Of a DNA stretch of 64,000 nt, positions 1 to 7,952 are shown piece by piece. The first letter of the stretch is position 1. Each line of letters begins with the position of its first letter. The stretch is from Microbacterium sp. MYb45 (GTDB lineage: Bacteria > Actinomycetota > Actinomycetes > Actinomycetales > Microbacteriaceae). Both the position numbers and the translations under genes were made by a program. The DNA lies in the NCBI RefSeq assembly GCF_002979655.1, contig NZ_PCPG01000003.1:235711-299710 (forward strand), written 5' to 3'. The notes beneath the pieces are model-generated. The model was not told the DNA's origin. It made no database searches and saw only the letters and a program-made list of their open reading frames with translations.

Positions 1-624
1 GACGCCGGCCAGCCCGCGTACATCCCCCTCATCCACGCGGGCCTCGAGCGCCTCGGATTGACGACGGACGATGTGACCGACGTGCTGCTGACCCACATGC
101 ACTGGGATCACGTCTCGAACTTCCCCATGTTCGCCCACGCGACCACCTGGGTCGGTGAGAAGGAGCTGCGCTGGGCGGCGGATCAGCCCGCCGGTACGCC
201 GTTCATCCCCGACCTGCACGTGCAGGAGCTCCTCCGTCGCACCGACCGTGTCGAGCGCATGGCCGCAGGGCAGGAGGTGCTTCCGGGCATCCACGCGATC
301 GACAGCGCCGGGCACACCCCGCACCACCTCGCGTTCTACCTCGACCGTGCGGAGGAGAAGCGCGTGTTCGCGGGCGACGCGGTGAAGAACGTGTACGAGC
401 TCGCCTCGGGGCGGGTCGATTCCACGCTGGACGCCGAGGCCAGTGCCGCGACGATCGACGCGATGCGCTCGCTGCTGACCGACACCGGGGCCGCGCTCGT
501 TCCCGGACACGATGTGGAGCTGCACTGGGACGGACGCACCGCCCGTCGTCGGCGCCCGCAGCGGGCGGAGATCGGGTTCTTCTCCGACGCCTCGACGGGC
601 GAAGAGGACCGCAGCATCGGCTGA
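1..624 (+). CDS. MBL-fold metallo-hydrolase, 5' end outside window
   Basis: The frame is open from base 1, so the N-terminus lies upstream; a TTG at 58 is internal. Visible metal-binding features of the metallo-beta-lactamase fold are THMHWDH (HxHxDH), the histidine in DSAGHTPHH, the aspartate in FAGDAVKN and the late histidine in VPGHD. The arrangement resembles N-acyl-homoserine lactonase/lactone-hydrolase type members, so a lactone or ester substrate is likely. It precedes a uronate-dehydrogenase-like SDR by 27 nt; such an enzyme would make an aldonolactone, and lactone opening would be a logical partner step. That role is inference; the family is clear. Confidence 0.85.
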   Translation, partial: DAGQPAYIPLIHAGLERLGLTTDDVTDVLLTHMHWDHVSNFPMFAHATTWVGEKELRWAADQPAGTPFIPDLHVQELLRRTDRVERMAAGQEVLPGIHAIDSAGHTPHHLAFYLDRAEEKRVFAGDAVKNVYELASGRVDSTLDAEASAATIDAMRSLLTDTGAALVPGHDVELHWDGRTARRRRPQRAEIGFFSDASTGEEDRSIG

Positions 625-651
625 GCGCCGGTGTCGAAGGAGAGGATGACG

Positions 652-1437
652 ATGACGACAGTGCTGTACACCGGCGGGACCGGACGGATGGGCCGGGTGA
701 TCCGCGAAGGACTCGCCTCCCGCTACGACCGCGTCGTGCTGTTCGCGCGCTCCGACGCCGACGAGCCGCTGTTCCCCGGGGAGCAGGTCGTGATCGGCGA
801 CCTCGGCGACCTCGATGCCCTCACCGCGGCTGCGGAAGGCGTCGACGTCATCGTGCACCTCGGCGGCATCGCCGATGAGGCCCCGTATGACAGCATCCGC
901 ACGGTCAACATCGACGGGACCTACCACGTCTACGAAGCGGCGCGACGGGCCGGTGTGCGTCGCGTCGTCTACGCCAGCTCGAACCACGTCGTCGGCTTCC
1001 ACCCCGCGAGCGAGGTCCTGGACGAGAGCGCGCCGCTGCGCCCGGACACCTTCTACGGGGTGTCGAAGGCGTTCGGCGAAGCCCTCGCCAGCCTGTACCA
1101 CGACAAGTGGGGCGTCGAGTCGGTGCTCGTGCGCATCGGCACCTTCCGCCCGGCGCCCGAGGACAGGCGCCAGCTCGGCCTCTGGCTCAGCTGGCGCGAC
1201 GGCATCGAACTCTTCCGCTGCGCGATCGAGAGCGCTCCCGTGGGCTGCCAGGTCGTCTACGGCTGCTCGGCCAACACCGAACGCTGGTGGAACGGCGACG
1301 CGGGCTGGGCGGCCATCGGCTACGTGCCCCGCGACGACGCGGCCGACCACACCGACGCGGTGGACTTCAGCGCCCCCGCACCCACCTTGCACGGCGGCGC
1401 ATTCGCCGCCCCCGACTACGAAGGAGGGATCTGGTGA
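652..1437 (+). CDS. NAD-dependent epimerase/dehydratase, uronate-dehydrogenase-like
   Basis: Extended SDR of 261 residues. The nucleotide-binding glycine motif TGGTGRMG is at the N-terminus, SSNHVVG in the middle and the catalytic Tyr/Lys pair in FYGVSKAFGE. The stretches VLVRIGTF, LWLSWRDGIELF and CQVVYGCSAN are the pattern I know from bacterial uronate dehydrogenases, which oxidise the C1 hydroxyl of hexuronates to lactones; D-erythronate dehydrogenase DenD is a more distant SDR relative. The start at 652 is preferred because AAGGAG at 637-642 sits about 9 nt upstream; ATG 646 and GTG 631 are in frame. It lies in a tight acid-sugar operon, so a sugar or acid-sugar substrate is likely. Exact substrate unknown. 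Confidence 0.8.
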   Translation: MTTVLYTGGTGRMGRVIREGLASRYDRVVLFARSDADEPLFPGEQVVIGDLGDLDALTAAAEGVDVIVHLGGIADEAPYDSIRTVNIDGTYHVYEAARRAGVRRVVYASSNHVVGFHPASEVLDESAPLRPDTFYGVSKAFGEALASLYHDKWGVESVLVRIGTFRPAPEDRRQLGLWLSWRDGIELFRCAIESAPVGCQVVYGCSANTERWWNGDAGWAAIGYVPRDDAADHTDAVDFSAPAPTLHGGAFAAPDYEGGIW

Positions 1438-2423
1438 CGAAGACCGATTCCCACGACGTGCTGATCACCACCGCATTCCTCGAGCCCGGCGACGAGGTCG
1501 ATCGGATGCTGCGCGAGGCCGGCCTCACGACGCGGCACGAACCCGAACTGGCTACGCTCGACGCCGAAGACCGGGCCGGCGCGCTCGCCGGAGCCCGCGC
1601 CATCATCGCCGGCACGCGGCCGCTGGGTGAGGAAGAGTTCGCGCTCGCATCCGCGCTGCAGATCATCGTACGCACCGGCGTCGGGTACGACAGCGTCGAT
1701 GTGAACGCCGCGACCGCGCGCCAGGTGCCCGTGTGCGTCACCCCCGGCGCGAACCGACAGGCCGTGGCCGAGCACGTCTTCGCCCTGGCGCTGGCCTGCG
1801 CTCGCCGCATCCCCGAGAACGTGAGCAACCTGGCCGCGGGCACGTGGCAGCAGCTCACCGGGCGGGAGCTGCAGGGGGCGACCCTCGGGATCCTCGGGCT
1901 GGGCTCGATCGGCAAGGCTGTCGCGACGATCGCCGCGGGGTTCGGAATGCACATCGTCGCGTACGACCCCTACTTCGACGAGGACTTCGCCGCGGCCCAC
2001 GGCATCCGTCGTCTCGATCTGGACGACCTGCTGCGCGAGGCCGACTTCGTGACGCTGCACCTCTTCCTCGACGAATCCACGCGGAACCTCATCGACGCCT
2101 CCCGGTTGGCGCTGATGAAGAGCGATGCGGTGCTCATCAACACCGCCCGCGGGGGGATCGTCGACGAGGACGCGCTGGTGGAGGCTGTGCGAGAGGGGCG
2201 CATCGGTGCCGCCGCGCTCGACGTCTTCGCGGACGAGCCCCTGAGCGCGTCGAGCCCGCTCCTGCACACCCCCGGCATCCTCGCCACGACGCACGTCGCC
2301 GGCGCGACCCGCGAGGCACGCGGCGAATCCGGCCGGATGGCGGCCCGCAACGTGATCGCCGCGCTCCGCGGCGCTGCTCCGGAATACGTGGTCAACCCCG
2401 ACTACGACGCGGTGTCGGCATGA
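1434..2423 (+). CDS. D-2-hydroxyacid dehydrogenase (phosphoglycerate dehydrogenase family)
   Basis: 329 residues, NAD(P)-dependent. The Rossmann motif GLGSIG is in the middle, the catalytic arginine in NTARGGIVDEDAL, the glutamate in DVFADEPL and the histidine in TTHVAGAT. The family interconverts D-2-hydroxy acids and 2-oxo acids. The GTG start overlaps the previous stop (GTGA) and AAGGAGGG lies at 1421-1428. An in-frame GTG at 1107 is rejected because it would overlap the SDR by 330 nt. In an operon with OtnI/OtnK/OtnC-like enzymes it could oxidise a tetronate to the 2-oxo acid that the isomerase accepts. Confidence 0.85.
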   Translation: MTKTDSHDVLITTAFLEPGDEVDRMLREAGLTTRHEPELATLDAEDRAGALAGARAIIAGTRPLGEEEFALASALQIIVRTGVGYDSVDVNAATARQVPVCVTPGANRQAVAEHVFALALACARRIPENVSNLAAGTWQQLTGRELQGATLGILGLGSIGKAVATIAAGFGMHIVAYDPYFDEDFAAAHGIRRLDLDDLLREADFVTLHLFLDESTRNLIDASRLALMKSDAVLINTARGGIVDEDALVEAVREGRIGAAALDVFADEPLSASSPLLHTPGILATTHVAGATREARGESGRMAARNVIAALRGAAPEYVVNPDYDAVSA

Positions 2424-3226
2424 TCGTCGAGACCACGTCGGGGCCGGTACGCCTCGCGGCCAACCTGAAGTGGATGTTCACCGAGGTGCCGTTCGTCGAG
2501 CGGTTCGACGCGGCGGCCGAGGCCGGGTTCGCGGCGGTGGAGTTCGCGTCGCCGTACGACCTCGCGCCGGCCGAGGTGCGGCGTCTGCTGGACGATGCGG
2601 GCCTGACGCAGATCCTCATCAACACCCCCGCCGGTGCATCGGGCTCGCCCACCGCCTCGGGCGCGGCGTACGTGCCCGGAGCGGAGCAGGAGTTCCGCGA
2701 AGGCGTGCTGCGTGCGCTGGAGTACGCGGACGTCCTGGGCGCCGGCGTCGTGCACGCGATGGCCGGCATCAAGCCGGCGGATGCCGACGCGGACGCCGCG
2801 TTCGCGACGTACGTGTCGAACATCTCCTGGGCCGCCGAGCAGGCGCGCGGGACGGGTGTGCGCCTGGCGCTGGAGGCGATCAACAAGCGCGATCAGCCCG
2901 GCTACGGCCTGGCCTCGATGGAGACCGCGGCGGCGGTCGCGCAGGAGGTCGACCCCGAGGTCGTCGGCGTCCTGTTCGACGTCTATCACGCGCAGGTCGA
3001 CCGCGGGAACCTCATCGAACGGTTCGAGCAGCTGCGTCCCGTGGTCGCGCACGTGCAGATCGCCGACAACCCCGGCCGCGGCGAACCCGGCACGGGCGAG
3101 ATCGCCTACGAGCGCGTGCTCGCCCGGATCGCGCAGAGCGGCTATCCCGGGTGGATCGGCTGCGAGTACGCCCCCGTCGCGGGCACCCGTGACGGGCTCT
3201 CCTGGATCGAGAGGACCATCCGATGA
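2420..3226 (+). CDS. otnI: Hydroxypyruvate isomerase-like TIM-barrel protein (OtnI type)
   Basis: 268 residues, start overlapping the previous stop as ATGA. The Hyi/xylose-isomerase-like barrel is marked by LALEAINKRDQPGY, LFDVYHAQVDRGNL, HVQIADNPGRGEPGTGEI and GWIGCEYAPV, which contain the metal-binding acidic and histidine residues. Relatives are hydroxypyruvate isomerase and 2-oxo-tetronate isomerase OtnI (2-oxo to 3-oxo tetronate). Position beside a DUF1537 kinase and a class II aldolase favours the OtnI role, known from the L-threonate/D-erythronate pathways. The symbol reflects context as well as sequence. Confidence 0.75.
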   Translation: MIVETTSGPVRLAANLKWMFTEVPFVERFDAAAEAGFAAVEFASPYDLAPAEVRRLLDDAGLTQILINTPAGASGSPTASGAAYVPGAEQEFREGVLRALEYADVLGAGVVHAMAGIKPADADADAAFATYVSNISWAAEQARGTGVRLALEAINKRDQPGYGLASMETAAAVAQEVDPEVVGVLFDVYHAQVDRGNLIERFEQLRPVVAHVQIADNPGRGEPGTGEIAYERVLARIAQSGYPGWIGCEYAPVAGTRDGLSWIERTIR

Positions 3227-3891
3227 CCGACCCGAAGATCGCGCTCATCAGCGCCACCCCGCTGGCGATCGCCCCGGCCGCGACGGCCATCGCCGCTGCC
3301 CTTCCCACGGCGACCGTGTGGAACCTGCTCGACGACCGTCTGCTCGCCGACGCGCATGTCGAGGGCGGCATCACCGCGCCGCTGGCCGCGCGCATGGACA
3401 GCCTCATCGAGCTCGCTCTGGCGGGCGGAGCGGATGGCGTGCTGCTCACCTGCTCGCAGTTCGGGATCCGCGCCGACCGGCGTGATCGCGAGGCCGACGG
3501 CGTCACCGTGCTGTCGGCAGACGGCCCGCTGTTCGCCGAGGCCGTCGCGGCCGCCCCCGCGCGGGTGCTGCTGGTCGCGTCGCTCGAGTCGTCCGCGAGC
3601 GACAGCACGGCGCGGCTGACGGACGCCTTCGTCCAGAGCGGATCGTCGGCGCAGGTGCGCCCGCTCGTGGTCCCGGCCGCGGCGGTGCCGCTGGCTGCGC
3701 CGGACCTGGTCGATGCCCTCGCCACCGCGATCGACGGTGTCGACGAGCCCTACGACCTGATCGTGCTCGCCCAGTACTCGCTCGCCGCCGCCGCTGCGCC
3801 TCTTGCGGACCGCTTCGGCGTCACGGTGCTGGACGGCCCCGCCGCTGCTGCTCGACGGCTGACCGCGGCACTCCAGGAGGGTCCTCGATGA
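3223..3891 (+). CDS. Asp/Glu racemase superfamily protein with one visible catalytic cysteine
   Basis: 222 residues, ATGA overlap at both ends. The fold is suggested by the N-terminal strand IALISATPLAI, by GGADGVLLTCSQFGI with a cysteine at the first catalytic position, and by DLIVLAQYSLAAAAAPL near the C-terminus. Classical racemases have a second Cys-Thr in that last segment; here it reads Ala-Gln-Tyr-Ser, so two-cysteine racemisation is unlikely. Single-cysteine relatives include arylmalonate decarboxylase-like enzymes. Embedding inside the acid-sugar gene run suggests a role on a pathway intermediate or by-product. Reaction unknown. Confidence 0.65.
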   Translation: MTDPKIALISATPLAIAPAATAIAAALPTATVWNLLDDRLLADAHVEGGITAPLAARMDSLIELALAGGADGVLLTCSQFGIRADRRDREADGVTVLSADGPLFAEAVAAAPARVLLVASLESSASDSTARLTDAFVQSGSSAQVRPLVVPAAAVPLAAPDLVDALATAIDGVDEPYDLIVLAQYSLAAAAAPLADRFGVTVLDGPAAAARRLTAALQEGPR

Positions 3892-5114
3892 TCGGCGTCA
3901 TCGCCGACGACGTGACCGGGGCCACGGATGTCGCCGCGGCACTGCGGCGCGCGGGGCTGCGCACCCTCCTCGCGCTCGGTACCGACATCGACGACACCGC
4001 GGTCTCGGCCGACGCCATCGTCATCGGCCTGAAGACGCGCTCCCTTCCCGCCGCAGAGGCCGTCGCGCGGAGCCTCGCCGCGCTCGCGGTGCTGCGACAG
4101 CGCGGAGCCGACCGCATCTACGTCAAGTACTGCTCGACCTTCGACTCCACCGCCGAGGGGAACATCGGGCCGGTCACCGAGGCGGTCGCCCGCGAGCTCG
4201 GTGTCGACCTGGTCGTGACGACTCCTGCCGCGCCGCTGCACGGGCGCACCGTGTACCGCGGGCACCTCTTCGTCGGCGACACGCTGCTCGCGGAGACCCA
4301 CATGCGCGATCACCCCGTGACGCCCATGCGCGACTCGTCGGTGCTGCGGCTGCTCGCGGCGCAGAGCGCGGAACCGGTCGCGGCGCTGTCTCTGGATGTG
4401 GTGCAGCAGGGCGCCGAGGCGGTGCGCGAGGCACTGCGCCGGACCCGCGCGGAGGGCGCCCTCCAGGTGGTGGCGGACGCCGTCACCGATGCCGACCTCG
4501 CGGCGCTCTCGGAGGCCGTCGATGGCGACGCGCTCGTCGCCGGATCCGCCGGACTCGTCGGAGCGATCGCGCTGCGGGAGACGGCGAGCGGCACCGCAGC
4601 CCCGGTGCCGCCTCCGGGGCGCACCGCGATCATCGCGGGCAGCTGCTCCCGACGCACCCTCGAGCAGATCGACCGCTTCGTCTCCTCCGGAAGCCCCGCC
4701 TTCCGCATCACGGCCGAACCCGGCGACACCGCCGAGCAGCTCGCCGCACGCGCCGTGGAGTGGTGGGACCGCCAGCCCGACGATGCCGCCGCTCTCCTCT
4801 ACTCCTCCAGTCCCGCCTCGGAGCGTCGCGACGACGTGCCGGGTGCCGGCGAACTGTATGAGCGGACGGCGGGTCTCATCGCCGCCCAGCTGTCGGATCG
4901 CGGGGTGAAGCGCATGCTCATCGCCGGTGGCGAGACCTCGGGCGAGGTCACCCGCGCGCTCGGCACCACCGTCGCGGTCGTGGGGGAGGAGGTCGCGCCG
5001 GGTGCGCCGTGGATCCACGACGAGCGGCGCGACGTGCACCTGATCCTCAAGTCCGGGAACTTCGGTGACGAGGAGCTGTTCGTGGATGTCGCTCGGCAGG
5101 GGGTCGCCGCATGA
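3888..5114 (+). CDS. otnK: Four-carbon acid sugar kinase (DUF1537, OtnK type)
   Basis: 408 residues, close to the usual ~420. The N-terminal domain begins with the signature ADDVTGATD; the C-terminal nucleotide-binding domain holds AGSCSRRTLEQ and the Gly-rich GGETSGEVTRALG. DUF1537 proteins phosphorylate four-carbon acid sugars (3-oxo-tetronate for OtnK, threonate/erythronate for DtnK-type members). Flanked by an OtnI-like isomerase two genes upstream and an OtnC-like aldolase directly downstream with ATGA overlap, so 3-oxo-tetronate kinase is the best guess. No PdxA2 partner is present, which argues against the DtnK type. Confidence 0.85.
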   Translation: MIGVIADDVTGATDVAAALRRAGLRTLLALGTDIDDTAVSADAIVIGLKTRSLPAAEAVARSLAALAVLRQRGADRIYVKYCSTFDSTAEGNIGPVTEAVARELGVDLVVTTPAAPLHGRTVYRGHLFVGDTLLAETHMRDHPVTPMRDSSVLRLLAAQSAEPVAALSLDVVQQGAEAVREALRRTRAEGALQVVADAVTDADLAALSEAVDGDALVAGSAGLVGAIALRETASGTAAPVPPPGRTAIIAGSCSRRTLEQIDRFVSSGSPAFRITAEPGDTAEQLAARAVEWWDRQPDDAAALLYSSSPASERRDDVPGAGELYERTAGLIAAQLSDRGVKRMLIAGGETSGEVTRALGTTVAVVGEEVAPGAPWIHDERRDVHLILKSGNFGDEELFVDVARQGVAA

Positions 5115-5749
5115 GCACCGCCGCCCGCCGCGCGATCGAACGCGTCGCGCACTCCATCCATCGCCGTGGCCTCACCCACGGCCGCACCGGCAACCTCGCG
5201 GTGCGGGACGGCGATCGCGTCCTGCTCACCCCGACGGGTGTCAGCCTCGCCGACATCGAGGCGGACCAGCTGTCGGTGGTCGCTCTCGACGGCACGCACA
5301 TCGAGGGTCCGAAGCCGACGAAGGAGGCGTTCCTGCACGTCGCGATGCTGCGGGTGCGTCCTGACCTGAACGCGGTCGTGCACACCCATTCGGTCTACGC
5401 GGCCGCCGTGTCGTGCCTGGCCGACATCGACGCGGATGCTCCGATCCCGCCCCTCACCGCCTACTACGGCATGCGCGTGGGAGCGCTGCGGATGCTTCCC
5501 TACTTCGCTCCGGGCGATCCTGCCGCGACCAACGCCGTGGAAGAGGCGGCGCGCGTCACCCACGCTCTGCTGCTGCGCAACCACGGACCCGTGGTCGCCG
5601 GCGCCGACCTGGATTCGGCGGTCGACGCCCTGGAAGAACTCGAGCACACCGCGCAGCTGTTCTTCGTCACCCGCGGCCTGGCCACCGCCCCGCTCACCCC
5701 TGCGCAGCTGCACGCGTTCGCGGCGCCCTCCGAAAGGTCTCCCTCATGA
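5111..5749 (+). CDS. otnC: Class II aldolase/adducin family protein (OtnC-like decarboxylase)
   Basis: 212 residues. Family motifs are GNLAVRDGDRVLLTPTG near the N-terminus, KPTKEAFLH with the catalytic-position glutamate, the zinc ligands in VVHTHSVYAA and the third histidine in LLRNHGPVVAG. The start overlaps the kinase stop (ATGA). Next to a DUF1537 kinase this is the expected 3-oxo-tetronate 4-phosphate decarboxylase, giving dihydroxyacetone phosphate and CO2. L-fuculose-phosphate aldolase-like activity is an alternative within the same fold. Confidence 0.8.
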   Translation: MSTAARRAIERVAHSIHRRGLTHGRTGNLAVRDGDRVLLTPTGVSLADIEADQLSVVALDGTHIEGPKPTKEAFLHVAMLRVRPDLNAVVHTHSVYAAAVSCLADIDADAPIPPLTAYYGMRVGALRMLPYFAPGDPAATNAVEEAARVTHALLLRNHGPVVAGADLDSAVDALEELEHTAQLFFVTRGLATAPLTPAQLHAFAAPSERSPS

Positions 5750-6423
5750 TCACCCTGTACAGCGGCCTCGTCGTGAAGAAGCCCCTCGTCGAGCAGATCA
5801 TCCCGGCGTTCGAGAGCGCCACGGGTGTCCGCGTCGACGCGACGTTCGAGCCCACGAACGTGCTGCTCGACCGCATCGCCGCGGGGGAGCGCCCCGACCT
5901 GGTGCTCGGGGTCTCGTCGTCGGTGACCGACCTCGCGGAACAGGGGCTGGTGGACCCGGCCCAGGTCGCCGAGATCGCGGTCTCGTCCGTGGGCTTCGCG
6001 CGGCTCGAGGGCGCGCCCGTGCCGGCCGACGATTCGGCGGCGGCCTTCCTCGACTATCTGCTCGCGGCCCGTGCGGTCGCGTACACGCTGAGCGGGGCGA
6101 GTGGAGTGCACTTCATGAAGGTGCTTCGGGAGCGCGGTCTTCTCGAGCGCATCGACGAGCGGGCCGTTCGCTGCGAGTCGGGGCTCACCGTGGAAGCGCT
6201 GCTCGACGGCCGGGCGGATGTCGCGGTCCAGCAGGTCAGCGAGCTACGTTCCGTCGTCGGCCCGCAGATCGTCGAACCGATCCCGCACGAACTGCAGTCC
6301 TATGGACGGTTCGCGATCGGCGCGCGCCCCGGAGCCGGGGATGACGCTGCGCGCTTCGTCACCCTCCTGACCGAGAAGTCGACGCAGGACGCGTTCGCCG
6401 CGTTCGGGCTGTCGCGTCCCTGA
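5746..6423 (+). CDS. Periplasmic-binding-protein-like protein without signal peptide
   Basis: 225 residues. The sequence starts ITLYSGLVVKKPLVEQIIPAFE and continues DATFEPTNVLLDRI, the opening of type II (ModA-like) solute-binding domains, with domain-closing LTEKSTQDAFAAFGL at the end. There is no signal peptide or lipobox, so it should stay in the cytoplasm, and no ABC permease or ATPase is nearby. The start overlaps the aldolase stop (ATGA) after a GAAAGG ribosome site. It may be a metabolite sensor or an enzyme-like derivative of the fold; I do not recognise a characterised homologue. Confidence 0.65.
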   Translation: MITLYSGLVVKKPLVEQIIPAFESATGVRVDATFEPTNVLLDRIAAGERPDLVLGVSSSVTDLAEQGLVDPAQVAEIAVSSVGFARLEGAPVPADDSAAAFLDYLLAARAVAYTLSGASGVHFMKVLRERGLLERIDERAVRCESGLTVEALLDGRADVAVQQVSELRSVVGPQIVEPIPHELQSYGRFAIGARPGAGDDAARFVTLLTEKSTQDAFAAFGLSRP

Positions 6424-6444
6424 CCCCCTACCTGGAGAGCACTC

Positions 6445-7431
6445 ATGAGAAAAGTCATCGTCGACACCGACACCGGCGTGGATGACGCGCTGGCGCTGAT
6501 GCTGCTGGCCGCCGATCCCGAGGTCGAGATCCTGGCCGTCGTCAGCGTCTTCGGGAACACCACCGGCGAGCGCGCGGCTGACAACGCCCGCTACGTGCTG
6601 GACACCTGCGGACGCACGGATGTGCCCGTATACCGCGGCGCGGACGTGCCGCTCATCCAGGAGCTGCGGATGAACCCCGGCATCCACGGCGAGGACGGCT
6701 TCGGCAACACCGGGCTTCGTCCGGCGCAGCCCGTGGATCCCGAGCCGGTCGGCATCGACGTCGTGCTCGACCTGGTCGATCGGCATGAGGGCGAGATCGA
6801 CTACCTCGCGCTCGGCCCGCAGACCAACCTCGCCGCCGCTCTCGAGACGCGGCCCGACCTGCTGCAGCGACTCCGCTCGACCACCATCGTGGGGACGCTC
6901 GGGCCGGCGCTCTATCACGACACCGCGCCGTGGGAGGATCGCCGGTTCCGGGTCTCGCGCGACCCCAACGTGTCGTTCGACATCGACGCGGCGCGCATCG
7001 TGGCAGCCCACGAGGGCGACGTGACCTGGTGCGGACCGTATGTCACGCGTCAGGCACTCGTGCCCGAGGACTTCTTCCTCGACATCGCCTCCTCGACCGG
7101 CTTCGCCCCCGCACAGCTGATCACCGCGATCAGTCGGGACTATGCCGGCTTCTACTCGCGCTCGTACCCGCAGCCGGAAGGACGCCGGGTCATGGGCATC
7201 AACGACAGCATGGCGGTGGCGAGCCTGTTGTTCCCCGAGCTCGTCACCGGTGCGGTCATGCGTCCGCTCGAGACATTCCTCGACCAGGAGACCGGCGACC
7301 GCTACCTCGCCGGGGTGCACCCGGTGAAGGACGAGACGCGGCCGATCCAGCGTGTCGTCTTCGACATGGACTTCGACGGCGTGCTCGAGCGGATCGGCGA
7401 GGTGCTGCGGCGCCCGCTTCCCTGGCGCTGA
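6445..7431 (+). CDS. Inosine-uridine nucleoside hydrolase family protein
   Basis: 328 residues, 21 nt after the previous gene with a GGAGAG ribosome site. The calcium-binding N-terminal motif DTDTGVDDALAL is intact; VVSVFGNTTGE and the later MGINDSMAVASL are also typical. The family cleaves the N-glycosidic bond of ribonucleosides to base and ribose. As last gene of the acid-sugar operon it either supplies a sugar from a nucleoside-like substrate or belongs functionally with the nucleoside cluster that follows. Confidence 0.85.
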   Translation: MRKVIVDTDTGVDDALALMLLAADPEVEILAVVSVFGNTTGERAADNARYVLDTCGRTDVPVYRGADVPLIQELRMNPGIHGEDGFGNTGLRPAQPVDPEPVGIDVVLDLVDRHEGEIDYLALGPQTNLAAALETRPDLLQRLRSTTIVGTLGPALYHDTAPWEDRRFRVSRDPNVSFDIDAARIVAAHEGDVTWCGPYVTRQALVPEDFFLDIASSTGFAPAQLITAISRDYAGFYSRSYPQPEGRRVMGINDSMAVASLLFPELVTGAVMRPLETFLDQETGDRYLAGVHPVKDETRPIQRVVFDMDFDGVLERIGEVLRRPLPWR

Positions 7432-7444
7432 GCCGCGCGGCGAC

Positions 7445-7858
7445 TCAGTCGTAGGAGCGCGCGCGCACCCACGGCATCGGCAGCAGATCGGCGGCGGTCA
7501 CCCACACCGGGTGGCCGCCGTCGTCTGCGAGTGTGCGGATACCCGGGGCGACGGCGGGCACGAGCTCACGGCACACGCCGCAGGGGTTGAGGATGACCGT
7601 GGTTCCGTCTTCCCGCAGCCCCACCGCGACCATGGCCTCGATGTCCTGCTCGCCGCCGATCCTGGCGTTCGCAAGGGCCGTGCTCTCGGCGCAGACGCTC
7701 ACTCGCGGGGAGCGCAGGCTGAGACCGAGATAGATCTGTCCGGACGCTCCGCGGGCGGCGGCTGCAACGCGGTGCAGGTCGGCGTCGTGCGTGCGGATGA
7801 GCAGTTCGGAGGCGGCCTCGACGAGGCGGCGGTCGGTGTCGTTCAGCGGTGAAGTCAC
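7445..7858 (-). CDS. cdd: Cytidine deaminase
   Basis: 137 residues. The zinc-binding and catalytic sequences CAESTALANA (Cys-Ala-Glu) and NPCGVCREL (Pro-Cys-x-x-Cys) are complete. It deaminates cytidine/deoxycytidine to uridine/deoxyuridine. The start is GTG after GAAAGAG. It is convergent with the nucleoside hydrolase (13 nt between stops) and divergent from the MHS transporter, all consistent with nucleoside salvage. Confidence 0.92.
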   Translation of the reverse strand: MTSPLNDTDRRLVEAASELLIRTHDADLHRVAAAARGASGQIYLGLSLRSPRVSVCAESTALANARIGGEQDIEAMVAVGLREDGTTVILNPCGVCRELVPAVAPGIRTLADDGGHPVWVTAADLLPMPWVRARSYD

Positions 7859-7891
7859 GATGCACTCTTTCTGTCGCGAAGGGCGATCCTG

Positions 7892-7904
7892 CTATACTAT
7901 AGTC
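7892..7904. promoter_or_regulatory. AT-rich divergent promoter core between cdd and the transporter
   Basis: In an otherwise GC-rich 94-nt gap, TATACT and the 8-bp perfect palindrome ACTATAGT overlap (7893-7903). TATACT is a good -10 for the transporter; TATAGT read on the minus strand is a good -10 for the deaminase. No convincing -35 element was seen for either, so exact promoter positions are uncertain. The palindrome could also be part of a regulator site. Confidence 0.5.
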
Positions 7905-7952
7905 GTCAACGGGTCGATCACCTCCCCCTCGAGGGCAGAGCAAAGGAGCTCC

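Noticed and set aside
1107..1433. Upstream GTG for the 2-hydroxyacid dehydrogenase
   Set aside because: It would overlap the SDR gene completely; GTG 1434 has AAGGAGGG and the 4-nt overlap typical of this operon.
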